Notes: generated from the sequence alone by a model not told the origin. Positions 19,755-28,352 are shown, numbered from the stretch's first letter. The stretch is DNA of 64,000 bases from Pseudomonas putida (GCF_001941965.1 NZ_MKZO01000017.1:49699-113698), one strand, 5' to 3'. Numbers and translations: made by a program.

Positions 19755-19782
19755 TTGACTTGAAAATGAGAACGATTATTAT
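19755..19782 (+). promoter_or_regulatory. prrF promoter
   Basis: TTGACT at 19755-19760 and TATTAT at 19777-19782 are separated by 16 bases, a good sigma-70 promoter placing the start near 19790, where the PrrF-like sequence begins. Confidence 0.75.
19762..19780. promoter_or_regulatory. Fur box over the prrF promoter
   Basis: GAAAATGAGAACGATTATT matches about 14 of 19 positions of the Fur consensus GATAATGATAATCATTATC and lies between and over the -35 and -10 elements. Iron-loaded Fur would block transcription, as known for prrF in P. aeruginosa. Confidence 0.8.
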
Positions 19783-19789
19783 TGATCGC

Positions 19790-19902
19790 AACTGGTCGCG
19801 AGACTGGTTGGATAACCCGGAGCCCTTAGGTCGGACTCCAGATTATCTCCTCATCAGGCTAATCACGGTTTTTGACCCGGCTTTTTGCCGGGTCTTTTTT
19901 TT
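19790..19902 (+). ncRNA. prrF: PrrF iron-responsive sRNA
   Basis: About 113 bases beginning AACTGGTCGCGAGACTGGTT and containing the conserved PrrF core TCTCCTCATCAGGCTAATCA, then GACCCGGCTTTTTGCCGGGTC and a run of T. PrrF RNAs are induced under iron limitation and pair through the core, with Hfq, to mRNAs of iron-rich proteins such as sodB, sdhCDAB and acnA. Start and end are set from the promoter and terminator. Only one copy is here, whereas P. aeruginosa has two in tandem. Confidence 0.9.
19874..19902 (+). terminator. Terminator of prrF
   Basis: GACCCGGC - TTTTT - GCCGGGTC stem-loop followed by eight T residues, the usual 3' end of PrrF. Confidence 0.9.
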
Positions 19903-20007
19903 GGGCTCTTCAGGCTAATGAAGGCGGTGTGTTACTTAATGTGGCAATGATATCAAAGGACTATCGTCGCCGTAACCCCGTAACAAAGCTTTGCTGAAAT
20001 TAGCACT

Positions 20008-20026
20008 TGAGAATCAATCTCGTTAC
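20008..20026. promoter_or_regulatory. Possible second Fur box
   Basis: TTGAGAATCAATCTCGTTA, about 75 bases upstream of the sigma/FecR-like gene, partly matches the Fur consensus (GAGAAT..AT.TC). It would make that gene iron-repressed, as most FecI/FecR loci are. The match is weaker than the prrF box. Confidence 0.45.
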
Positions 20027-20101
20027 GATTAAGCTCTCAACCGCGTCAAGGAAGATGCCCCCTACTCGCCTCCTCCGTTTCCACCGCAAGGAGCTGGAAC
20101 C

Positions 20102-20614
20102 ATGACCCGTCTGTTGCTGCCGCTGGACCATCACGCCGACGCTGCCGACGCCGCCGAACTGGCGCTGCTGCACCGCCTGAAAGAGCTGCCACGCCGGGTA
20201 CAACAGGTGTTCTTGCTCAATCGCCTCGATCAACTCACCCTTGCCGTCATCGCCAAGCGCCTGGACCTGCCCGACGCCACGGTCGAGCGGCAGATGAACC
20301 AGGTGCTGCAAGCGTCCCTGCCTTCTTCCACCCCGCTCGCCCGTACCGCCGGCCAATGGTATGTGCGCCTGCAAAGCCCGCAGATCACCGCCAGCGAACG
20401 CATCGACTTCCGCCGCTGGCTGGACGCCGACCCGGAGCACCTGGCGGCCTTCCACGCCACCGAACTGCGCTGGCGCAGCCTGCTGGCCCCGGCCCGGATA
20501 CTGGGCGAAAACCTCTGGTACCGGCAGAGCCGCGCCGCCTTCTCCCTGGGCGGCTGCACCGTGGCCATGGGCCTGGGTCTTGCCGCATTGCTGGCGTTGG
20601 GTTTCTGGTCCTGA
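20102..20614 (+). CDS. Sigma-region-4 / FecR N-domain (DUF4880) / membrane-anchor fusion
   Basis: A 170-residue protein in three parts. Residues about 22-70 (LPRRVQQVFLLNRLDQLTLAVIAKRL) look like ECF sigma region 4, the -35-binding helix-turn-helix. Residues 83-127 (AGQWYVRLQS, then RIDFRRWLDADPEHLAAF) are the FecR N-terminal DUF4880 domain that contacts FecI-type sigma factors. Residues 148-168 are one hydrophobic helix at the extreme C-terminus. There is no sigma region 2 and no periplasmic receptor domain, so it is neither a working sigma factor nor a normal FecR. It lies 200 bases after prrF behind a possible Fur box. Function unknown; it may titrate an ECF sigma factor or a promoter. Confidence 0.75.
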   Translation: MTRLLLPLDHHADAADAAELALLHRLKELPRRVQQVFLLNRLDQLTLAVIAKRLDLPDATVERQMNQVLQASLPSSTPLARTAGQWYVRLQSPQITASERIDFRRWLDADPEHLAAFHATELRWRSLLAPARILGENLWYRQSRAAFSLGGCTVAMGLGLAALLALGFWS

Positions 20615-20665
20615 CCGGGTTGTGTAGAGTTGTCGCCCATAACAACTCTGCACAGGACCCAGGCC

Positions 20666-21802
20666 ATGACCGCATTGAGCATCGACTGCGACTTCGACTC
20701 CGGCAACATCCTCGTTCGGGATGCCAGCAATCCCGCCCAGGTGCGCCTGGCGATCCGCCCCGACACGGCCAGCGCTCATTTCCAGTGGTTCCACTTCAAG
20801 GCCAGCGGCCTGACACCCGGCCAGACCCACACCTTCACCCTGGAGAATGCCGGCGAGTCTTCCTACAACAAGGCCTGGGACGGCTATCACGCCGTGGCCT
20901 CCTACGACCAGCAGAACTGGTTCCGCGTGCCCTCCCGCTTCGATGGCAAGGCCCTGCACTTCAGCCTTGAAGCCAGCGAGCCGCAAGCCTGGTTCGCCTA
21001 TTTCGAGCCCTACTCCCGTGCCCGCCACAACCAACTGGTCGAACGCGCCCGCCACCTGCCCGGCGTCACCCTGCTGGCCACCGGACGCAGCGTCGAAGGC
21101 CGTGATATCCCGCTGCTGCGGGTCGGTGACGGCGGCGCGGGCAAACGCAAGGTGTGGATCATTGCCCAGCAGCATCCCGGCGAGCATATGGCCGAGTGGT
21201 TCATGGAAGGCGTGATCGAGCGCATCGAAGGCAACGACCCCACGCTGCAGCAACTGCTGGCAGCCGCCGACCTGTACCTGATCCCCAACATGAACCCCGA
21301 TGGCGCCTTCCGCGGCCACCTGCGCACCAACGCCAGGGGCTTCGACCTGAATCGTGCCTGGCAGGATGCAAGCAGCGAGCAGACCCCGGAAGTGCTGTTC
21401 GCCCAGCAGCAGATGAAGCTGCATGGCGTCGACCTGTTCCTCGATGCCCATGGCGACGAGGAGATTCCCCATGTGTTCACTGCGGCCTGCGAAGGCAACC
21501 CGGGCTATACGCCGCGCATTGCCGGGCTTGAGGAGCGTTTCCGCAAGACCCTGTGCGGGCTGACCCGGGACTTCCAGGATGTCCACGGCTACCCGCGCAG
21601 CGCTCCGGGCCAGACCAACATGACCCTGGCCTGCAATGCCGTCGGCCAGGCCCATGACTGCCTGTCGCTGACCCTGGAGATGCCGTTCAAGGACCATGAC
21701 GATGCACCGAATCCGGCGACCGGGTGGTCGGGCAAGCGCTCGAAGGAACTGGCCTCGGCGGTGCTGGATACGATTGGGCGGATGGTCAACGAATTGCGCT
21801 GA
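20666..21802 (+). CDS. M14-family zinc carboxypeptidase, cytosolic type
   Basis: A 378-residue metallopeptidase with an N-terminal beta-sandwich domain (about 1-125, FQWFHFKASGLTPGQ) and a C-terminal M14 catalytic domain. Zinc ligands His and Glu are in QQHPGEHMAEWFMEG near residue 170. NMNPDGAFRGHLRTNARGFDLNR near 210 is the substrate-binding stretch, and LDAHGDEE near 262 carries the third ligand. No signal peptide, which fits the cytosolic Nna1/CCP-like M14D branch. ATG 20666 is preferred over an upstream in-frame ATG at 20630 because an AGGACC ribosome site precedes it. Substrate unknown. Confidence 0.88.
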   Translation: MTALSIDCDFDSGNILVRDASNPAQVRLAIRPDTASAHFQWFHFKASGLTPGQTHTFTLENAGESSYNKAWDGYHAVASYDQQNWFRVPSRFDGKALHFSLEASEPQAWFAYFEPYSRARHNQLVERARHLPGVTLLATGRSVEGRDIPLLRVGDGGAGKRKVWIIAQQHPGEHMAEWFMEGVIERIEGNDPTLQQLLAAADLYLIPNMNPDGAFRGHLRTNARGFDLNRAWQDASSEQTPEVLFAQQQMKLHGVDLFLDAHGDEEIPHVFTAACEGNPGYTPRIAGLEERFRKTLCGLTRDFQDVHGYPRSAPGQTNMTLACNAVGQAHDCLSLTLEMPFKDHDDAPNPATGWSGKRSKELASAVLDTIGRMVNELR

Positions 21803-21820
21803 TCCAAAGCACGACACAAA

Positions 21821-21914
21821 CCCTGTGGGAGCTGGCTTGCCAGCGATGAGGCCGGCAGGAGCAATGATGTTGTCCGGTCGGGCCTAATCGCTGGCAAGCC
21901 AGCTCCCACAGGGG
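21821..21914. repeat. REPIN (two inverted REP arms)
   Basis: GTGGGAGCTGGCTTGCCAGC...ATGAGGCC on the left and its inverted copy on the right, separated by a short loop, at the convergent end of the carboxypeptidase and pilus operon. Confidence 0.9.
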
Positions 21915-21925
21915 TCAGCGTCGTT

Positions 21926-22894
21926 CTAGAAGGCCACATCCAGGATCACACTGTCCTGATAAGCCCCCGCCGGCGGCGTGGCCTGGTCGGTGTAGACCCT
22001 GGCGTTGTAGTTGAACACCTGGCTCCCGGTCCCCGTGCCGTTCCCCGGATTGATGTCCGCATCACTGCTCGCACGCCGCGCCGTGGTCAACGAGCCCCAG
22101 CGCACCGCTCCCGCGCTTTTGAAAATGTCGTAGGCCAGGTAGTTGTTGGCCGCCGACTTCATCCGCCGCCGCCCGCCCGACACATACAAACCATCATTCA
22201 AGCCCACGGTATAGGCACTGCCCTTGGTGCAACTGAGGCTGACGCTCTGGCTCACCGTGGAGAAACCGCTGACCACCGGCGCCGTGCCGAAGTTGATCGT
22301 CGGCGTGGTGATCTGGCAGTCGGCGGTGACCGTCAGGGTCACGGTCATGGTGGTGCTGCCGCTGGTGGTCTGGCGCCCGAGGCACAAGCCACCGACACCG
22401 ATGCCATAGCAGTAGTCCCAGTTCCAGAACACGGTGAAGGTTTCCGAGTAGTTGCCGGCGGCGACGTTGCTGCCGGTCAGGGTGCGTACATACACCGGGA
22501 TGGTCGCGGGTACCACGCTGCCGAGAAGCCCCAGCAGATCGATGATGCCATTGCGCGCGAAGTCGAAGGGCTGGCCGCGGGTGATCGGGTGTGAGGTGGT
22601 GTTGTCGGCATACAGCGTGTACTGGATAACGTCGCCGGTGGGCCCGACCAGCCCGGTGGTGTTTCCGGTCGGGGTGAAGGTGGCCTTGAAGAAGTCATCG
22701 GTGCGCAGCAAGGTCAGCAGCGACCCGCTGCAGCGCAGGCCGGCGTTGCCGCTGGAAGAGGTCTGCACGGTGGAGGCCACCGTGGTCGACGCCACGCTGC
22801 CGAACGCCGCATTGGTCGCCTGTACTACCGCGCACTGCGCCTCTACCCGCTGGGCGACGAACGCCAGCATCAGCACCAGAAACAGGCGCTTCAT
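21926..22894 (-). CDS. csuE: Two-domain spore-coat-U/CsuE-like pilus tip adhesin
   Basis: A 322-residue secreted protein: signal peptide KRLFLVLMLAFVAQRVEA, then two spore-coat-protein-U (SCPU) beta-sandwich domains, roughly 25-175 and 180-322, each with paired cysteines. The second ends with the donor-strand-like YQDSVILDVAF. The two-domain layout at the end of the operon is that of CsuE, the tip adhesin of archaic chaperone-usher pili that binds abiotic surfaces. The start ATG at 22894 overlaps the usher stop (ATGA), excluding the longer in-frame upstream extension. Confidence 0.82.
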   Translation of the reverse strand: MKRLFLVLMLAFVAQRVEAQCAVVQATNAAFGSVASTTVASTVQTSSSGNAGLRCSGSLLTLLRTDDFFKATFTPTGNTTGLVGPTGDVIQYTLYADNTTSHPITRGQPFDFARNGIIDLLGLLGSVVPATIPVYVRTLTGSNVAAGNYSETFTVFWNWDYCYGIGVGGLCLGRQTTSGSTTMTVTLTVTADCQITTPTINFGTAPVVSGFSTVSQSVSLSCTKGSAYTVGLNDGLYVSGGRRRMKSAANNYLAYDIFKSAGAVRWGSLTTARRASSDADINPGNGTGTGSQVFNYNARVYTDQATPPAGAYQDSVILDVAF

Positions 22895-25242
22895 TTGCAC
22901 ACCAGCGGGCCAAGCAGCGGCACATCGTCCTGCCCGGCTTCGAGGCTGAACTGGACCATGCATTTGCCAGCGTTGGCGATCTGCACTTCCAGGGTGTTCT
23001 GCTCGGCCAGCCCTTCGATGTAGACCAGGCCATCCCAGCCCACCACCGCTGCGCTACCGGTCTGCAGATGGCGGACCTGACTGCCCAGGGGCAGGTCCTT
23101 GTGGCTGGCATCGACCAACTCGATGCTCGCCGCCCGTACCCGATTCAGGGAAAAGTTCAGCAGATACCCGGCGCCGCGGCGCACCGCGACGCGCTGCTCG
23201 ACATTGTCCGAACGCACGTTGGCCGGCAATTCCAGGGTGTCGATCTCGTACTTGGCGCGGTAATAGGCGCTGCTCCAGGGCACCAGCAGATGGCCCTTGC
23301 TGTCGGTCCGTCCGACCATCTGGTTCTCGTAGCGCACCGGTACATCGGCGAAGCCGTCGGTGCTGACCACGACGAAGGCATCATCGATGCGGTTGGCGGC
23401 GAACACCCCGGCGTCCATCCACACCAGCGAGCCGCTGGCATCCGCCCAGCGGGTCATGGCCTGGCTGGTGCCGTAGGTGCCGGCCTGCAGTTGTACCGAT
23501 TGCAGGCGCCAGGTCAGGTCGGCCTGGCGATAGGCGTCCTGGTCGCCGCCGGTGGCATAGCCGAGGTTGTAGCCCAGCCCGCCATCGCTGGGCACGGCGC
23601 GGCTGTAGTTGACCCGCTGGATATTCTCGCCGGTCTGGTTGCGCTCGGTGCTCAGGCTGAGGGTGCCGTGCAGGTCGAAGGGGATCACCAGTTGCGCCTG
23701 GGCTGCCCACTGCTCGCCGCCAATCTCCCGGTTGGCCGAGAGGTACAGGCTGGTATTGGCCCACAGCGACTTGCTCCAGCTCAGGTTGACCAGCCGGGTG
23801 CGCGAATTGTCGCCGGCACGCACGTCGAAATAACCGGCGCCAAGGCTGCCGTAGCGCTCCATGTTGAGGCTGACCGTGACCTGCTCGCTGCGCTGGCTGA
23901 GGCGCAGGTAGGGGCTCTCCAGCAGCGAGGCGTCGGCATAGTCGCCGTAACGTTCCAGGCGCTGGTAATTGAAGCCGATGCGCTGGCTGTTGTACTGGTA
24001 GCCGAGGCTTAGTTGCTGGCCGCTGCGGCTGTCGAAGCTGCTCTGGCTGACCGCCGCGTTGACCACGCCGAAGGTGCCCACCAGCAGGTTGCCGCCAACG
24101 CCACCGAGGGCCAGGGACTCGGCCGCCTCGCCGTGGGTCTCCAGGGTGAAGCTGTCGCTGACGCCGTAACGCAGGCTGGCCGAGGTCAGGCCCTTGCCGT
24201 AGGAAAAGTCGCTGATCCCGTAGTTGCGGCGCAGGGCACCGGCGGCCACGGAGAAATCACTCATGCCCTTCTGCAACAGGGTGCTGGTGACATAGAACGG
24301 CAGCGTGGTGGACACCTGCCGGCCCAGTGCATCGGTGGTCACTACCACTGCGTCCCCGGCGCCGTTGATATAGGGCACGTTGGTCAGGGTGTAGGGCCCG
24401 GGTTGCAGGTCGGCACTGGCGCTCTTGTAGCCGTTGATGAACAGGTCCACCGAGGACGGCACCGCCGCCTCGCCGGCAAAGGCCGGCAGCGGATAGGTGA
24501 CCAGGTCCGGGCGTACCGAGAAGTCCCGCGAGACCAGGACGCCGCCCAGGCGCACCGAGCTGGTCCAGGGCAGCGCACCGCTGATCACGTCACCGGCCTC
24601 GAAGGTCAGCAGGCGATCTTCGTCGGTGTAGCGGAAGGTGGTGTCGTAGCGCAGGAAACCGCGCTGGTTTTCCGCGTAGTTGCGCCCGCTGATCTGCTGG
24701 CGCCACTGCCCGGTGGTGGAAAAGGTGCCCCAACTGTCGAACACCCGCAGCTCGTTCCACACCGACAGGCTGCTGCCGATATCGTCGGTGTCGTTGAGGT
24801 AGGCATCGTAGTTGAGCAAGGCCCCGAAGCTACTGTGGGCCTCGCCGCCCGGGCCCAGGGCGCGGTTGCCGATGCGCTGGTTCGGCAGCCAGCCCGGCGG
24901 CACCTGCAGGTTCAGGCGCTGGGCCTGGCTGTCGTAGTCGCTGTGCAGGCCACTGACGCTGTCGAGGGGCACCTCTTCCGGTACCGCCACGGGAAACTCG
25001 ATACCCACCGCACGCAGGTCGCTGGCGGCCACATAGAAACGACCGGAGCGCTGGTGCACGACCACCACGTTACCGCTGCTCATCTGGTTGACCACCAGTT
25101 CCAGGTACAACTCTGCATCGCTGATCGCCTCCTGCCCGGAGGGCGGCGGCGGCAGTTCGCCCGCCCACAGCGGGCTGACCACGAACAACGCCATGCCGCC
25201 CGCCAACACCAGCGGACAGGTACCGTAGAGAAATCCCTTCAC
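22891..25242 (-). CDS. csuD: Outer-membrane fimbrial usher, CsuD/FimD family
   Basis: A 783-residue usher that forms the outer-membrane pore for pilus subunits. It has an N-terminal signal peptide (ending near SPLWAGE), an N-terminal periplasmic chaperone-binding domain (ELYLELVVNQ, about 45-150), a long beta-barrel with PAFAGEAAVPSSVDLFINGYK marking the plug region near 250-265, and C-terminal CTDs (SKGHLLVPWSSAYYRAKYEID). At about 780 residues it is short for the FimD class but normal for archaic CsuD-type ushers. It is coupled to the tip gene by an ATGA overlap. Confidence 0.92.
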   Translation of the reverse strand: MKGFLYGTCPLVLAGGMALFVVSPLWAGELPPPPSGQEAISDAELYLELVVNQMSSGNVVVVHQRSGRFYVAASDLRAVGIEFPVAVPEEVPLDSVSGLHSDYDSQAQRLNLQVPPGWLPNQRIGNRALGPGGEAHSSFGALLNYDAYLNDTDDIGSSLSVWNELRVFDSWGTFSTTGQWRQQISGRNYAENQRGFLRYDTTFRYTDEDRLLTFEAGDVISGALPWTSSVRLGGVLVSRDFSVRPDLVTYPLPAFAGEAAVPSSVDLFINGYKSASADLQPGPYTLTNVPYINGAGDAVVVTTDALGRQVSTTLPFYVTSTLLQKGMSDFSVAAGALRRNYGISDFSYGKGLTSASLRYGVSDSFTLETHGEAAESLALGGVGGNLLVGTFGVVNAAVSQSSFDSRSGQQLSLGYQYNSQRIGFNYQRLERYGDYADASLLESPYLRLSQRSEQVTVSLNMERYGSLGAGYFDVRAGDNSRTRLVNLSWSKSLWANTSLYLSANREIGGEQWAAQAQLVIPFDLHGTLSLSTERNQTGENIQRVNYSRAVPSDGGLGYNLGYATGGDQDAYRQADLTWRLQSVQLQAGTYGTSQAMTRWADASGSLVWMDAGVFAANRIDDAFVVVSTDGFADVPVRYENQMVGRTDSKGHLLVPWSSAYYRAKYEIDTLELPANVRSDNVEQRVAVRRGAGYLLNFSLNRVRAASIELVDASHKDLPLGSQVRHLQTGSAAVVGWDGLVYIEGLAEQNTLEVQIANAGKCMVQFSLEAGQDDVPLLGPLVCK

Positions 25243-25304
25243 GCACCGTGTCCCACCATCGTCGGGTCCTCCCTGGCCCCTGGTTCATCCTTTATCCGTT
25301 CAGC

Positions 25305-26072
25305 TCACTGGCCCTGACCTATGGTCTGCGCCGTGTCGCCGCCATTGATTCGTCCCTTCAACACCGTCCCGGCCGAGGCCTGCAATGGCGCCGGCCAGCG
25401 CATGGTCGCCCCCGGCAACACATAGCCGAGCAAACCCTCCACCACCGGACGGTTCTGCCCGCCCTGCTGCATCACCACATCGGTCAGGCGCGCATGCACC
25501 GGGCCGGTGTTGCGGATTTCCACGTAGTTGCGCCCTTGCGCCGAGACCTGGCGCCAGCTCAGTTGCGGCTTGCCGACCCCGGCATCGCTGCGCTGTCCGG
25601 TGGGATCGACCTTGCCCCACAGGCCCTGGCCATAGACGAACAGCGGCACCGAATAACGCATCTGGAAGCGCACCGCCGCCTGCGGCTTGTCGGCGTTGTC
25701 CGGCGGCAGGGCCGGCGGGATCTCGTCGATGATGATGCGGTAGGCCTGTTCCTGGCCGACCGGCGAGGTGCCGGTACGGGTCAGGCGAATCAACTGTTTC
25801 TGCCCCGGGGCGATCTTCGCCAGCGGCGGGCTGCCGATGATCTCGCGCTGGTTCTGGTACTGGTCGTCGAACTCGCCCTGGCGCCAGGCGAAAATGCGGA
25901 TCTGCAGGTTCGCCTCTTCATCACCGCGGTTTTCCAGCCACAGTGCGCCGGCCTTCTGCTCGGCCTCGATCACCGGATCGATCGGCCAGATCAGTACCGA
26001 TGTCGCCGCCTGCGTCACTCCGGCCCACAGCAGCAATGCCGCCAATGCCAGCTTCGCCCTGTCCCTGACCAT
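25305..26072 (-). CDS. csuC: Periplasmic pilus chaperone, CsuC/PapD family
   Basis: A 255-residue chaperone: signal peptide RAKLALAALLLWAGVTQA, then the two Ig-like domains of the PapD family with the subunit-binding strand IAPGQKQLIRLTRTG and AYRIIIDEIPPAL near 105-135. It would donate a strand to unfolded pilins and hand them to the usher. The start at 26072 is chosen because AAGGAG sits six bases before it; the upstream in-frame ATG at 26087 would overlap that ribosome site. It lies 62 bases upstream of the usher. Confidence 0.9.
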   Translation of the reverse strand: MVRDRAKLALAALLLWAGVTQAATSVLIWPIDPVIEAEQKAGALWLENRGDEEANLQIRIFAWRQGEFDDQYQNQREIIGSPPLAKIAPGQKQLIRLTRTGTSPVGQEQAYRIIIDEIPPALPPDNADKPQAAVRFQMRYSVPLFVYGQGLWGKVDPTGQRSDAGVGKPQLSWRQVSAQGRNYVEIRNTGPVHARLTDVVMQQGGQNRPVVEGLLGYVLPGATMRWPAPLQASAGTVLKGRINGGDTAQTIGQGQ

Positions 26073-26117
26073 GCAGCTCTCCTTCATGGTGTTTTTGTTA
26101 TCGCGGCCTTTACGCCG

Positions 26118-26618
26118 TCAAAAGGTCAACGTCACTTGCAGTACGTCGCTGTAGTTCCCCGCCGGCAGCGTCCCGGTCAGTTGTGCCCGGGCATACACTG
26201 GCAACTTGATCGCCGTGGGATCGGAGTAGCTGACGGTCACCGTCTGGTCGATGCCCAGTACCTGACTGAAGGCGGCGTCGCTGTACAGTTGGTAGGCCAC
26301 CAGGTTGCTGCCGGTGCTGCGCTTGAGGTTGCGCACGCCGTTGTTGTTCTGCCCGCCCCCGATCTTCATGCTCAGGGCCACCCCCGGCGTGCATTGCAGG
26401 GTCACCGTGGTGCCGCTCAACTGGGTGGTCACGGCAGACGTCGACAGGGCCGAGAAGGTACCGAACGCCAGGTTGCCGTAGGTGGTCACCCCGCCCACCA
26501 CCAGACACCCCGCCTGGATCGTCGCATTGACCAGGAAGGTGCTGGTGGTGGCCGCATCCAGCGGCACCGGCGCTGCTGCCGCGAGCAGCGCCAGGCCTAG
26601 TGCCAGGCGCACGTGCAT
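26118..26618 (-). CDS. Spore-coat-U domain pilin, CsuB-like
   Basis: A 166-residue secreted pilin: signal peptide ending near PLDAA, one SCPU domain with FLVNATIQAGCLV at the N-terminus, and the C-terminal strand PAGNYSDVLQVTLTF typical of chaperone-usher subunits. It is fourth in the operon, directly upstream of the chaperone gene. It is probably a minor or connecting pilin; by position it corresponds to csuB of Acinetobacter. Confidence 0.8.
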   Translation of the reverse strand: MHVRLALGLALLAAAAPVPLDAATTSTFLVNATIQAGCLVVGGVTTYGNLAFGTFSALSTSAVTTQLSGTTVTLQCTPGVALSMKIGGGQNNNGVRNLKRSTGSNLVAYQLYSDAAFSQVLGIDQTVTVSYSDPTAIKLPVYARAQLTGTLPAGNYSDVLQVTLTF

Positions 26619-26621
26619 GGC

Positions 26622-27155
26622 TCAGAAACTCAGCTCGACCGCCACGATATCGGTGTAGGTACCCGACGGCAGCCCGGCCTTGCCCGTTGCTTTACCGTAA
26701 AGATTCACGGTTTGCGCAGCGCCGGTACTGGTCGGCAAGGTGATGGTGCCGTTGATCGGGATCACCGTGGTGAGCCCGGAGTCGGAATAGAAGTCGTAGG
26801 GCACCGAGTTGCCGGAGCCATCGGCCAAGGCCCGGGTGCCGCCAGCGGACGCTCCGTCATGGGCGCCAGCGCCGATCTTGATCACCGGGATCGCGCCATT
26901 GGAGCAAAGGATGCTCATGGCACCTCCACCGCCCGCCAGCACCTGGGCGCCGGCCGTGGTGAACAGTGCCGTCTGGGTACCGAAGTTCAAGGCACCGAAG
27001 TTGGCCCCGGTGGTGGCCGTGGAGCCATTGACCTGGCAACTGGAGATCAGCACCAGCGAGGCGTTGATGGTTCCGGTGACCGTGGCCGCCTGGGCCTGGG
27101 ATGCCAGCAACAGCCCTACGCTGGCGAAGAGGAAACGGGAGAGAGTCGGTTTCAT
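26622..27155 (-). CDS. Spore-coat-U domain pilin
   Basis: A 177-residue secreted pilin with signal peptide LFASVGLLLASQAQA and an SCPU domain starting TGTINASLVLISSCQVNG, which contains the first cysteine. The C-terminal strand is PSGTYTDIVAVELSF. It lies 3 bases from the next pilin gene. The glycine/alanine-rich mature sequence and strong signal peptide fit a major shaft subunit of the CsuA/B kind, but which pilin is major cannot be decided from sequence alone. Confidence 0.8.
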   Translation of the reverse strand: MKPTLSRFLFASVGLLLASQAQAATVTGTINASLVLISSCQVNGSTATTGANFGALNFGTQTALFTTAGAQVLAGGGGAMSILCSNGAIPVIKIGAGAHDGASAGGTRALADGSGNSVPYDFYSDSGLTTVIPINGTITLPTSTGAAQTVNLYGKATGKAGLPSGTYTDIVAVELSF

Positions 27156-27176
27156 GGGTTCACTCCTTGATGGCTG

Positions 27177-27710
27177 TTACCAGTCCAGCGTCACCGTCAG
27201 GGTGTCGCGATAAACGCCCGCAGGCAGGGCTTTGGGGTTGGCTACGACAACGCCGTAGATGGGGATGGGAATCTGCTGCGCGCTGCTCACGGTGAAGTTG
27301 AGCTGCTGGCCGATCCCGTAGTTGCTGCGGCCGGCCGGGTCGGTGGAGAGCTGATAGGGAATCAGCACGCCGCCGTTGCTCAGCCGGCGGGTGGCGCCGT
27401 CGGGGTTGGCACCGCCATTGATGGTCACGGTGAAGGCGCGCACCTGGGGGTTGCAACTGATCTGCAGGTTGCCGCTGCCGCCCGGATCGTCGATGGCGGC
27501 GCGCAGGGTCTGGTTCCACAGCGGGCCCTGCTGGCCGAAGTCGAGGACGCCGCCGCCTTCAGCCGGAGCGGTGACGCTCGGGTCGTTGCTGATCTGGCAC
27601 GCCGAGGTGATCACCAGGCGTGCCTCGATGTGTCCGCTGACCGCGCCGTCTACGGCGGGGCTGAGCAGGAGCGGTCCCAGGCTCAACAGAAGAATGCGTG
27701 ATGTCTGCAT
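27177..27710 (-). CDS. Spore-coat-U domain pilin
   Basis: A 177-residue secreted pilin: signal peptide up to VDGAVSG, SCPU domain beginning HIEARLVITSACQISND, and C-terminal strand PAGVYRDTLTVTLDW. It lies 21 bases upstream of the following pilin gene and is part of the same minus-strand transcript. It shares the SCPU fold with its three neighbours while differing widely in sequence, so these are separate subunit types rather than a recent duplication. Confidence 0.8.
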   Translation of the reverse strand: MQTSRILLLSLGPLLLSPAVDGAVSGHIEARLVITSACQISNDPSVTAPAEGGGVLDFGQQGPLWNQTLRAAIDDPGGSGNLQISCNPQVRAFTVTINGGANPDGATRRLSNGGVLIPYQLSTDPAGRSNYGIGQQLNFTVSSAQQIPIPIYGVVVANPKALPAGVYRDTLTVTLDW

Positions 27711-27745
27711 GTTGCTCGCTCCCTAAGCAATGCTACCTTCGGCCG

Positions 27746-28273
27746 TCACCAGGTGACGGTCACCTTCACCAAGTCCGAATAGCGCCCCGTCCGTGGAAGC
27801 TCGGTCTGTGTGTCGATACGTGCGTACAAGGGAAGTTCCACTGTTCCGCTGTCCGGTACCCGGGCGTGCTGGGCGATGTTCACCGACAGCGGCACGCGCC
27901 AGGCGGGATCCTGGAACAGGCGGTAGGGAATGGGTTTGGCTCGCGGATCGCTGGATACCAGATAGCGCACGTCACCCGTGCCGCCATGCAGGCCGCCATC
28001 GACCTGGACCTGGTAGGCAGTGTCCGGGTTGCATTCCAGCCGGGGTGGCCGCTGGGCGAGCAACTGGCTGCTCAGCGGACCGGCGGGGTCGTCCAGGCGC
28101 GGGCTCTGGCCGAAATCCAGCACGCCCAAAGCCTCAGCGGCCGCCGAGCGAGACTCGTGAATCAGCAGGCAGCCGCGCTGTACGTCGATGCGCACTTCGA
28201 CGAGGAAATCCGTGGCAGCAACGCCTTGGGCCGCGCAGAGCCCGAACAGCGCTACCAGTGATCGTCCCTTCAC
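27746..28273 (-). CDS. Spore-coat-U domain pilin, first gene of the Csu-type operon
   Basis: A 175-residue secreted pilin: signal peptide ending GVAATD, SCPU domain starting FLVEVRIDVQRGCLLIHES, and C-terminal RTGRYSDLVKVTVTW. It is the promoter-proximal gene of a seven-gene operon: four pilins, chaperone, usher, tip adhesin. The canonical Acinetobacter csu operon has three single-domain pilins (A/B, A, B) before C, D, E, so this locus has one extra subunit. The promoter should lie in 28274-28460. Confidence 0.8.
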   Translation of the reverse strand: MKGRSLVALFGLCAAQGVAATDFLVEVRIDVQRGCLLIHESRSAAAEALGVLDFGQSPRLDDPAGPLSSQLLAQRPPRLECNPDTAYQVQVDGGLHGGTGDVRYLVSSDPRAKPIPYRLFQDPAWRVPLSVNIAQHARVPDSGTVELPLYARIDTQTELPRTGRYSDLVKVTVTW

Positions 28274-28352
28274 CTTCCCTCCCTGTCCTTGCAGGAATTG
28301 ACCTGGAGTTCAGGGTAGCAGCCGAGGAAAATGCTGCCAGCTGATCAGGAAA

